A DNA stretch of 64,000 nt from Cyrtodaria siliqua (Eukaryota > Mollusca > Bivalvia > Adapedonta > Hiatellidae): contig JAWPHD010001329.1 of the NCBI GenBank assembly GCA_037043455.1, positions 1 to 64,000 on the forward strand, in the 5' to 3' direction. A program made the translations under genes and the position numbers. Under the pieces are notes generated by a model. The model was not told the DNA's origin. It was given only the letters and a program-made list of their open reading frames with translations, and ran no database searches. Below are positions 1-10,800 of this stretch, in pieces (the first letter of the stretch is position 1; every line of letters begins with the position of its first letter).

Positions 1-521
1 ATGATCGTGATAAGGAAAGGTAGGAGGCGGAGTGTCACTCGAGCGTCAGATGCCGTTTCACGATGCAGTCTGGTCTGCTCTCTAAAGTGCAAGACTTTAT
101 ACATTGAGTTCAAAGATATGAGGAAATGACATATCATTTTTCGTTAAGTCACCCTTATCTATTCTTATATGTATAGAAATTTAGGATAATATGGTCGTCC
201 TCGTATTGTTAATAAGTTGGTTGGTGATTATACACAGAATGGCATAACACATGTATCAGGATGCTGAGCTTGGTTATGCTGTGTTGTACTGCTCCAGGGA
301 TAAACACTGTAATCCAGATTATTAGTCCTGGTAGGAACTTATTATGCCCTGCCAAAATTGGTGCGGGCCCTAATGTTTTGACCAATTCCATTCGTCCGTC
401 CGTCCATCCGTCTGTCGTTTTTGCTCATATTCTCAAATGCTTTCACGAATTACTTTCATGTTGTAAATTGTTGTTTACTAAGTTCGTACAAAAACATTCT
501 GTCATATTTCTTATCATCTGC
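1..521. other. Non-coding flank
   Basis: No exon recognised. A short 'gtccgtccgtccatccgtctgtc' run at about 394-418 is of a kind seen at several other repeat edges in this window (16670, 33296, 33955, 60670). Confidence 0.4.
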
Positions 522-917
522 CAGGGCTCCAAGAATATGTTTAGGGGACTAGCCCAGGGCTAGTGGGTCCAGAAAATCCACTAGCCCTGTTTGTTTTTTC
601 ACTAGCCCTGAGTTTTTACTTGCCTTAAAAATAATGTGTCTGTTTGTTTTTGTCTTTGTCAGTTATCATTTATCTTGTTTGACAATACTTTTACGTATCT
701 CGTTTTATCACATAACGTCTCTTGTTATCCGTGTCGAACACCCATGTAATATCTGTTGTATGACACACGTGTAATACAACCTGGAACGATTTTGATTGGT
801 TGAGTTAAGCCTGTAACACTACGCAAGTTATTAACTGGAACTATTTTATTAGCTCGACTATTCGAAGAATAAGAGTGCTTATGTAATCACCCCGGCGTCG
901 GCGTCGGCGTCGGCGTC

Positions 918-1290
918 CCACATCAAGGTTTACGTGTAAGCTGTGTTTACAAGTCTATATCTCTTACATTTCTTATCCTACCACAACCAAATTTGTTCAT
1001 GGGCTTCCTTATAGCATTATCGTAAGGGCTGCTTAAGTAATTTTGGTTCCTGTAACCCCTGGGCTCCCATGGAACCCAAATTCTGATAGCCCTTAAAATA
1101 TGTCTGTTTCACATCAAATTTTGTGTGTAAGCTGTGTTTACAGGTCTATATCTCTTAAATTTTTTGTCCTAGCTGAACTAAATTTTGGAATTGGTTTCCT
1201 TATAGTATGTTGTAAAGGGTTGGATAAGTAATTTTGTCTTCTGCAAATTCTGGGCTCCCATGGAACCCAAATTGTGATGGCCCATAAAAT
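918..1290 (+). repeat. Two direct copies of a ~190-bp unit
   Basis: Both copies run from 'cacatcaa' through 'gtgtaagctgtgtttaca' to 'gggctcccatggaaccc' (918-1104 and 1107-1292). They diverge by scattered substitutions. Confidence 0.7.
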
Positions 1291-1379
1291 GTGCAATAAA
1301 TGCAGATCTAGGTTTGCATATAAGCATGCATATATCCTATAATTTTGGTTTGGGATTTGTTATAGCATTATGCATCTTA

Positions 1380-2858
1380 TTACTTCACCCATATTGGGTC
1401 ATGGGCTCCCTCCTCCCCCCCCCCCCACCACCTCTACCCCCGCCCCCCACTCCCCTTCACACCTTTTTTTTTTTTTTTTTTTTTACATATTTCTGTGTTG
1501 TTTTAGTCAATTCTTACAAATATATGTTGCAACCCGCCCCCACCACCCCCCATGCCTCTCACCCCATCACCTCCCCCCCCCAACCCACCCCGCCCCAGAC
1601 TTGAAACTTTTTTTTTTTTTTTTTTTTACATATTTCTGAGCTTTTGTCAATTCTTACACAAATATGTTGCAACCCTCCCCGTCAACCCCCGCCCCCCACT
1701 CCCCCCCCCCCATCCCCCGCCTCTCACCCCATCACCCCACCCAACACGCCCCACCCCGTCCCAGACTTGAAACTTTTTTTTTTTTTTTACATATTTCTGT
1801 GAGCTTTTGTCAATTCTTACACAAATATGTTGCAACCCTCCCCGTCAACCCCCACCCCACCCCCCACCCCCGCCTCTCACCCCATCACCCCACCCATTAC
1901 GCCCCACACTTGAAGTTTTTTTGTTTTTTTTTAAATATTTCTGTGTTGTTTTAGTCAATTCTTACACATATATGTTGCAACCCTCCCTGCCCCCACCACC
2001 CCACCCCCCTGCCCCTCACCCCATCCCCCCCCCCCACCCGCACCCCGCCCCAGACTTGAAACTTTTTTTTTTTTTTACATATTTCTGTGTTGCTTTTGTC
2101 AGTTCTTACAAATATATGTTGCAACCCTTCCACCACCCCCCCACCCCCCGCCTCCCGCCTCTCACCCCATCACCCCACCCACCAAGCCCCACACTTGATT
2201 TTTTTTTTTTTTTTTACAGATTTCTTTGTTGTTTTAGTCAATTCTTACACACATATGTTGCCCCCCCACAAACCCCCAATGCACTCCCGCCTCTCACCCC
2301 ATCACCCCAACCCCCTACCCCACCCCGCCCCAGACTTGATTTTTTTTTTTTTTTTACATATTTCTTTGTTGTTTTAGTCAATTTTTACACATATATGTTG
2401 CCCCATCCACCCCCACGCCCACTCTCCACCCCTGCTCCCCCCACCCAATCCCCACTTGAAAATCTATTTTTTTTTATTTTTTTTTACATATTTCTGTGTT
2501 GTTTTAGTCATTTCTTACACATATATGTTGCAAACTTCCCATCCCCCAACCACCACCCTGCCTCTCCCCCCCTCCCCCACCCCCACTTGAAACTTTTTTC
2601 TTTTTTTTTTAAATTTTTGTTTTGTTGTTTTAGTCAATTCTTACACATATATTTTGCCCCCTACCCCCGCCCCAACCCACTCCCGCCTCTCCTCCCACTC
2701 TCCCCCACACCCACTTGAAACTTTTTTTTTGTGCATATTTCTGTGTTGCTTTTGTCAATTCTTACACATATAAGTTGCCCCCTCATCTCCCCTCCACCCC
2801 ACCTACACCCACCTCTCTCCCCCCCCCCCCCGGTCTCCCACCACCCCACCCCCACTTA

Positions 2859-2897
<39 letters not shown>

Positions 2898-2960
2898 TAT
2901 TTCTGTGTAGTTTTGGTCAATTCTTATACATACCGGTAGTTATGTTGTGTCCCAACCCCA
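1380..2960 (+). repeat. ~141-bp tandem array alternating C-rich and T-rich tracts
   Basis: About 11 units. Each has a conserved core 'tacatatttctgtgttgttt', then 'tcaattcttacacatatatgttgc', then 30-70 bases of almost pure C/A-C, then 'cttgaaac' and a T run of 10-30. Proline-rich reading frames on the + strand here are a by-product of the C tracts. The pyrimidine strand is almost uninterrupted in places, so triplex (H-DNA) formation is possible. Confidence 0.85.
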
Positions 2961-3363
2961 CCCCACATTGTTGTAGCCTTGTTTTCTGATGGTATATACT
3001 AGCTATAAATTTATTATTTTCCGAAAAATCGAATAGTCGAGCTGCGCTGTTCTCCGACAGCTCTTGTTTATTTCAAATTCACCCAGATCTGAGTCATAAA
3101 CTTATTATTTGTGACAGCTTATAAAAATAATGCACGTTATACAAAACATTGTTGTTGGTTTGTTAAAAAGTTGGTGTAAACTGCTATTTTGTAAAGAGGT
3201 AAAACACGAACTCGTTTATACGCAACGTCATTTGTGAGACGCGACGTTAACGACGTCACATATTTTATGACGTTTTGGCGCTAAAGTGTGTCTGACGTCG
3301 TGGCGGTTCTATGTTCATCTGAATTATTTTTTACTAATTTGATTGCAATGTTATGTGATAAAA

Positions 3364-3516
3364 AGGATCTTAAACTCGTTCCCATTCCATATAAGATTTA
3401 TGAAACTCGTTATGAATTATTTTTAATTTTAACTCGCCAAAAGGCTCGTTAAAATTTAAATAATTCATAACTTGTTTCATAAATCTTATATGAAATGGGA
3501 ACGAGTTTAAGATCCT
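3364..3516. repeat. Near-perfect 153-bp palindrome (hairpin)
   Basis: The left arm begins AGGATCTTAAACTCGTTCCC and the right arm ends GGGAACGAGTTTAAGATCCT. The arms are about 70 bp with a few mismatches around a short centre near 'gccaaaaggc'. No coding content. Confidence 0.85.
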
Positions 3517-4759
3517 CTATTTATTAAAATTTTAAACTTATTTAAATGAAACAGCTCACTGAGATCTGACCCTATATTTTACTTATACCAAGCTGACGAC
3601 ATCTCATTATGTTAAAACTGATTCTAATTTAACAGATTCAGATATTCATTAAATACTGAGAAAATTAAAAATTCAGTAATTCTTATCTAATCATAACCAA
3701 TTGATGTATGTTTAAGTTGTGTTGGCAGTAGTCAATGGATGAAAGCATAGCAATGGTAAGATGGAACAATTTAGGACAGAGTTTGCTTGTTTGTTATTTT
3801 AGCATGTATTTCCGTGTATCATAATCAATTTCACTTTGCGGGAGTTCTTTCCCCTGAAAGGAATTTCTAAATGTTATCTAAGTATTGATATACTTCGCTT
3901 TTCACAGTTTCATATAAAGCATGCTTCCATTATCAAAAGTCCATGGCCTCTTGACAAATCGGCGTGTCTGTGTGATTGTGTATCGGCCTATTCATTTGAG
4001 TCAGTACCGCGATTTTGAGCTGACCACCTGTGATCAATCGGTAGCTAATTGACCCAAGTTAAAATACAACACATAAATTGATTGGATAAAGACGACTGTC
4101 AATTAAGGTTCTTGGAGGATGGACTTACGGCATGATTTGTTTTGATGTTGAAACTCGCCAATGCCAGTGGCGAATGCTAATTGAAATACCTAAGCGAGTG
4201 CAATTAACATATTATGAAACGTGGGGATGTTTTATTACAGGTGCCTGACTGGCGCGTGTTTGTTATACACAGATCGTGTTATTTAGGCAGTGGGATTTTG
4301 TTTCTTTTTTTTTTTGACTAGCCTGAAGGACTACCTGCATGGAATTTGTTACAAGCCCGACTTCAATTTTGACTAGCCCCGGGCGTCGGGCTTTCCAATT
4401 TCTGGAGCCCTGTCTGCGACCACAAGGTCATGGTTACACACTTGGCAGTTTGCGTTTAGCCGGGGCATTATTGAACACCCACCCATAGATGCAAAATTGA
4501 TTTTGAAGAACCAAATTTCAGAAAATAGGGTTCACCCATAGATGTTTATTAAATTGCCTTCCTGGGGTCCCCGGTATGGTTTAATGGAATAGCCCTTAGT
4601 CGGATATCAGACATTTCTAGTTATTATCTGCATCATATCCAAGTGTAAGGAATAACATCCCAATTTTCCACTATTTTGGGTTTTAACTCACTCGTAGCAT
4701 CTAGAAGAGTCTGTATCTAAAACTAAACTATATGGATTAAAATCTCTTTCTTTATTCAG
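3517..4759. other. Intronic/upstream sequence, no exon recognised
   Basis: Apart from the right end of the hAT-like element at 4317-4412, no exon or repeat could be supported. The donor-like 'caatg|gtaag' at about 3755 has stops in every frame upstream and was not accepted. Confidence 0.4.
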
Positions 4760-4841
4760 ACATAGACATAGACTTATCGCTGCCGTCACAGTCTCTGTCT
4801 CAGGCGGACAGGTTTGTTCCTGATACGGAGACACAAAACAG
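4760..4841 (+). CDS. NBN: NBN exon a (first visible)
   Basis: The acceptor is tttattcag and the donor is CAG|gtaaac. The exon encodes 26 residues (frame starts at 4762) with SQ, SQ and TQ sites, beginning IDIDLSLPSQSLSQ. It ends with two bases of a codon completed by the next exon (Arg). Its incoming phase needs an upstream exon not found in this window. Confidence 0.75.
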
Positions 4842-7800
4842 GTAAACATCAGAAGTATATATCCTGTCCGGTTGATTTCAATGTAATTCTCGTCAGACAT
4901 TTTCAGAATATAAACTTTTCAACAACAGCAGCAGTGGTTCATAGATATGATATTTATACAAAAATGATAAATGTAGGAAATTATAAAATAATACAAAAAT
5001 TAAGAAGTGTTTCTTAAAGTAAAACTTTATGTTGTTCACATAATTATGGTATATCTTAAACTTGCACTAATATAACATTTGTTACTTTCATATGACATAC
5101 ATATGTGGCAAATGTCAAACGTAAAATCCACAAATCCCATTTTCCCAAGTTTGCCAGTTAGTAGCTCTCTATTGATGGAATGAAAATATGGGATATACGA
5201 CATTCATGGTCAAATCGCACATTCAAATAAAACTTACACAAAGTATTAAGTGGACGATTCCTCTACTAAGACTACAGATGGCAGCCAGGTGCTAGCACAC
5301 ACAGAACACACAAATCTATATCCCATGACACAGTATACTGTCCATTTCAGAGTAGAAAGTCACAAATTAACACATATTATCTCCCCTCCTCTCCTATGAC
5401 TGCAGATCACAGCCAGGTGGCAGCACGCAGACCCGACGGGACAGACAGAACACACAAACAACCGTCAGCGACACAATACTTCCCAGAAGTGGCAAATCAC
5501 AAACTAATAAGACGTCTACTAGCCCTGATCCTGATACCAAACAAGGCAGCAGTGCAACATCCTCTAGTAAAACGCCCAGGTTAGATGAATCACAGGTAAC
5601 AAATTTAAAGTACATTCAGTTGTTACATAACATGGCTTCTGGGAGTGTTATAAAGGACTTATTTAACAATATTATAGTGTATTAACTATGCAACTGAGGA
5701 CCGAATCTTTCTGTGTCGCTTGCGTAGCATGGCAGACACTTAGGGATCACTTTGTCATCGTCGTCCGACAATCGTCTTTAACCTGCAACCTAACCTTGGC
5801 CATAACTTGAAAAGTATTTGACCTATGTTCATAAAACTTCACACATCTCTTCATCTTACCTCAAGGAATGTTGTAAAACGTGTCCAATAACTTCGACTTT
5901 TATTTTGGCAGAGTTATGTCCCTTTTCATATAACTTTAACCTGCAACCTAACCAAGCTGAAATAAGCACATGACAGGCAACATAAGTGTTCCATGGAACA
6001 CGACTTTTGGATCATGGGTCCAACGCTCTACCACTAGACCACAGCGCTCCATATGTGTGAAGTTGAGAAATATTTTGTGAAATTTTCGCACTGTGCCACG
6101 TGAAATTTAGATAATTTTCGTAGTGTCCAACCTATTTGTTATTAGGTCTGTGATTTAAACAACCTCATCACGAGGATGAGATTTCCCTATTTCACATGGA
6201 TAAACTCATGATGGTTTATTTTTCTCCCATAATGTACTTAGTACAGGTATAAAACAATAAGTAATTTCCATGACTGTACTTAATTTGACACAAGAAAAGT
6301 GTGATTTCAACAACTCGGCATGATGTCATGACTTCTCATGTAAGACAGAATTAACATGTCGCCAGTTGTCAGTCATTTATCCATTTCAACCAATCAAACC
6401 CAAACGATACCTCCGACAAACAACAGCACGTGTATAAAGCATGTGCAACTAAGTTATATAAACTATTGTCAATATACTCCGACATCAACAATAGGGCGGA
6501 GATATCTAAGTACTGGCGACATGTCAGTTACCTTGCTAAAGAGAACATCTATCTCATATGACTAAAAATGGGAGGTAACTATTACGACCTTAGGAAATAT
6601 GAAAAAGCTACATGGGCGGTGAGAGTCAAATATCTACATTCGCTTGATACTTTCTGCTGTAAAAAATATATCTTATTTCTAATAAACTTCATGGCAAAAA
6701 TCAAGATATATTTTGATTGTGTTTTGTCAGATCTCTCGAAACTGAGAAAAAGGGAAATCCAATCCCGGGACATATGATAATGTGGATAGAATCTCAGTCT
6801 TTCAGCATTTCTAAAACCAACGGGTTCGATAGTCCTATCTCTCCGATAGTCCTATCTCACACACACATGCTAGGTATTTACCTATGGACTCAATCTGTAG
6901 ATGTGGCGATTTTCTATCTTGGAAAACCGACACATCGCTTTTTAGGGCTTACAAAATAAACAAATTTCGAATTTTTGTCATGACAGCGTGACAAGCCAGC
7001 AGTTGTTCAAGTTAAGGAAGAACGAATCAGTCAGACGAGCAGTCAACAAGGCAGTAGGAAAAGGTGGGATACTTTGTAACATTGCAAGTCAGACTTATTT
7101 TATAAAAAGAATACCCAAACCAAATGTTGTCTGGAGTCATGAGATAACCGTGTAGCCCAGCAGTTGCTACTTGTTGCATAACAATGAAGATCCCAACATT
7201 TCAGTGTAACACACGGTCAAATGTACATCTTTCCTCACATTTAAAGCAATGAGATGCTTTATAAAGGGATATTGCTGTAGAATGATTACTTCTGGCAATT
7301 ATTATAATGTATGAACCTTTTTTTTTCTCAAAGGAACGTAATTCCTGGTTGAACATATGATTTTGTTGAGTATGAACATTTCAAAATGCCTTTTTTACCA
7401 TCGCCAACACGTATTTGCCTCTGGCACAGTCAAAGTTGCTTCCGTAGTATGCAAATATTTTTTAGCAAAAAGTTGGACAATGTACTGCAGGGATTTTCAA
7501 AAACTTTATGATATGTAGCTAAGACTTAAAAGAGTTATGGAACTGTTTCACCTTGAAAAATAATGAATGCTGTCCCGTTTATTGTGAATGCATTCTTGTA
7601 TTTTTGTTTTATCTGCAAATACAATGCTAACCCTCTCTAAAGTCAGCTAATTTGGACTTTATTATAATTTCAAATGTTCATATAAAATATTCACATTTCC
7701 ATCCAAAAAATTACCACCCATAATTTCAGAGGTAGATTGGAGGCAGATACAGATTTTGCAACCAATTCAAGCAGAAGCAAACGAGTCAAGACAGAACCTT

Positions 7801-10800
7801 CCACTCCCACATCCAAGTCCAGAACTTCAGAAGTGAGTGGCACTAAATCCAGCAATGCTCGTGACGGTAGAGGTGCTGCTGAAGAGCCAGAGACAGTTTG
7901 GGACAGTGATGATGACATTGATTACAGTAAGATAGAAATGGAATCATCCCCTAGTCAGTCTGTCAGAAAATCATCCCCGTCTCCCAAATCATCCAGGTCC
8001 ACTAGGAAAATGGTAAGAAAAGCATCGCCTGAGCCGGAGTCTGCCATTCCAGTCAGAAAATCCAGTAGAAATGTATCGCCTGTTCCCGAGGCCACAACAT
8101 CTGCCAGAAAATCCAATAGAAACACATCCCCAGACCCAGGATCATCAACATCCGCCAGAAGGTCTGGTAGACACACATCGCCAACACCTCCACCATCACC
8201 AATTCCATCAACACGGAAATCAGAGCAGACTGATAACACAGTGACAAAAAGATTAAGGTCACGGTCACCTGAAGTTCAAGGAAAAACACAAATAAAAACT
8301 GAAACTCAGACAGAAATGTCTTCTAGTGACATTGCAAGTGGAACTGTGTTGAAGTCAAATGGTCAGGGTAAAGGTCAGCATGCAGCAACAGGAAATGTAG
8401 AGATCATATATCAAAGGTCCAGCAAAACAGAAGTCATAGATGAAAAATATGAACAATCAGAAATGCCTGTTGAGGTATGACAAAAAATGTTTTCATTATC
8501 TATAATTAGATCGAACAACTTAAAATTTAAAAAAGCATCAAAAAAATTAATTCTTCTCAAGTGTAAGTTGAAAGAGAAAAAATCGTTACAAATTATAAGG
8601 TTTTAATTTTCATTGGATAAAGCAACAGACGAAAAAGTTAAGATGTTTAATATTTAAACAGTTTTGTCAATTTTAGTATAGAAAATCAGGAGTTGTGAGC
8701 CATGTTTTAATGACACTTGTGAAACTTGAATATGTTGTCACATCTCCATATGTGTCCTGTGTAAATATACTGCCATTATTTGTGTTATATTCCGACAGGA
8801 CGATGATGTAGATGATGACAAATCAGCCGTACAGAGTCGCAGTCTTCCAGCGGGATTCCTTACCACACGGAAACCCATACAGGTAACTGAGTCAAGATGA
8901 CAAGTACAGTTTGTACATCACAGCACAATCATTAATTATACTGTATTCTCAACTTTGGTATCTTTCTTGAAGATCTAGGTCATATACCTGATTATGCTTT
9001 CATTGGATATTGTACCACATGAAGACCGTGAAGGTCCGTGGGACACAGTTATCTCCCTTGAAGGTCTAGGTCATATTCCTGATTATGCCTTCAGTGGGTA
9101 TTGTACCACAACAGTAACATGAAGATCAGTGGAGCATGGTTATCTCCCTTGAAGGTCTAGGTCATATACCAAATTATGCCTTCAGTGGGTATTGTACCAC
9201 AACAGTACCATAAAGGTCAGTGGAACACGCTTATCTCCCTTGGAAGTCTAGGTCATATACCTGATTATGGCTTCAGTGGGTATTGTACCACAACAGTACC
9301 ATGAAGGTCAGTGGAGCACGGTTATTCCTTGAAGTTCTGGATCATATACCAGATTATGCCTTCAGTAGGTATTGTACCACAACAGTACCATGAAGGTCAG
9401 TGGAGCATGGTTATCTCCCTTGAAGGTCTAGGTCATATACCTGATGATGCCTTCAGTGGGTATTGTACCACAACAGTACCATGAAGGTCAGTGGAGCATG
9501 GTTATCTCCCTTGAAGTTCTAGGTCATATACCAGATTATGCCTTCAGTGGGTATTGTACCACAACAGTACCATGAAGGTCATTGGAGCACGGTTATCTCC
9601 CTTGAAGTTCTGGATCATATACCAGATTATGCCTTCAGTAGGTATTGTACCACAACAGTACCATGAAGGTCAGTGGAGCATGGTTATCTCCCTTGAAGGT
9701 CTAGGTCATATACCAGATTATGCCTTCAGTGGGTATTGTACCACAACAGTACCATGAAGGTCAGTGGAGCACGGTTATCTCCCTTGAAGGTCTAGGTCAT
9801 ATACCAGATTATGCCTTCAGTGGGTACTGTACCACAACAGTACCATGAAGGTCAGTGGAACACAGTTATCTCCCTTGAAGCAGTTCAAGAAGGTCTAGGT
9901 CATATACCAGATTATGCCTTCAGTGGGTATTGTACCACAACAGTACCATGAAGGTCAGTGGAGCACGGTTATCTCCCTTGAAGTTCTGGATCATATACCA
10001 GATTATGCCTTCAGTAGGTATTGTACCACAACAGTACCATGAAGGTCAGTGGAACACGGTTATCTCCCTTGAAGTTCTAGGTCATAAACACATTATGCCT
10101 TCAGTGGGTATTGTACCACAACAGTACCATGAAGGTCAGTGATGCATGGTTATCTCCCTTGAAGGTCTAGGTCATATACCTGATAATGCCTTCAGTGGGT
10201 ATAGTACCACAACAGTACCATGAAGGTCAGTGGAACACAGGTTATCTCCCTTTGAAGGTCTAGGTCATATACCAGATTATGCCTTCAGTGGGTATTGTAC
10301 CACAACAGTACCATGAAGGTCAGTGGAGCACGGTTATCTCCCTTGAAGTTCTGGATCATATACCAGATTATGCCTTCAGTAGGTATTGTACCACAACAGT
10401 ACCATGAAGGTCAGTGGAGCATGGTTATCTCCCTTGAAGGTCTAGGTCATATACCAGATTATGCCTTCAGTGGGTATTGTACCACAACAGTACCATGAAG
10501 GTCAGTGGAGCACGGTTATCTCCCTTGAAGGTCTAGGTCATATACCAGATTATGCCTTCAGTGGGTATTGTACCACAACAGTACCATGAAGGTCAGTGGA
10601 GCACGGTTATCTCCCTTGAAGTTCTGGATCATATACCAGATTATGCCTTCAGTAGGTATTGTACCACAACAGTACCATGAAGGTCAGTGGAACACGGTTA
10701 TCTCCCTTGAAATTCTAGGTCATAAACACATTATGCCTTCAGTGGGTATTGTACCACAACAGTACCATGAAGGTCAGTGATGCATGATTATCTCCCTTGA

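Larger units (their letters stand above)
852..3048. mobile_element. Inverted-repeat element with internal C-rich/T-rich array
   Basis: Bounded by AGCTCGACTATTCGA at about 851-866 and its reverse complement TCGAATAGTCGAGCT near 3029-3044. After the left end come ggcgtc triplet repeats (893-916), two direct copies of a roughly 190-bp unit (918-1290), and then the polypyrimidine array. The same termini and GGCGTC start are familiar from bivalve dispersed repeats (established only as pattern memory). No protein is encoded. Confidence 0.55.
522..4412. mobile_element. hAT-like non-autonomous DNA transposon (nested)
   Basis: The ends are a perfect 10-bp inverted repeat: CAGGGCTCCA at 522-531 and TGGAGCCCTG at 4403-4412. 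Both ends have subterminal ACTAGCCC-type motifs (548-605 and 4317-4380). TCTGC lies immediately outside each end (517-521, 4413-4417). CAGGG termini are typical of hAT elements, but those make 8-bp target duplications and only 5 bp match here. No transposase frame was seen. The inside holds another element (852-3048) and a large hairpin (3364-3516). Confidence 0.5.

Noticed and set aside
1314..2718. Proline-rich open frames up to 303 codons on the + strand
   Set aside because: They follow the C-tract/T-tract tandem array; the residues reflect CCC and TTT codons, and the repeat unit explains the whole frame.
3721..3758. Upstream NBN exon ending caatg|gtaag
   Set aside because: All three frames between the nearest acceptor-like AG and the donor contain stops or the wrong phase.
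7737..8480. A single-exon 247-residue protein starting at TTG
   Set aside because: The frame joins in phase with exons before and after, has a clear acceptor at 7729 and a donor at 8475, and is internal NBN coding sequence.
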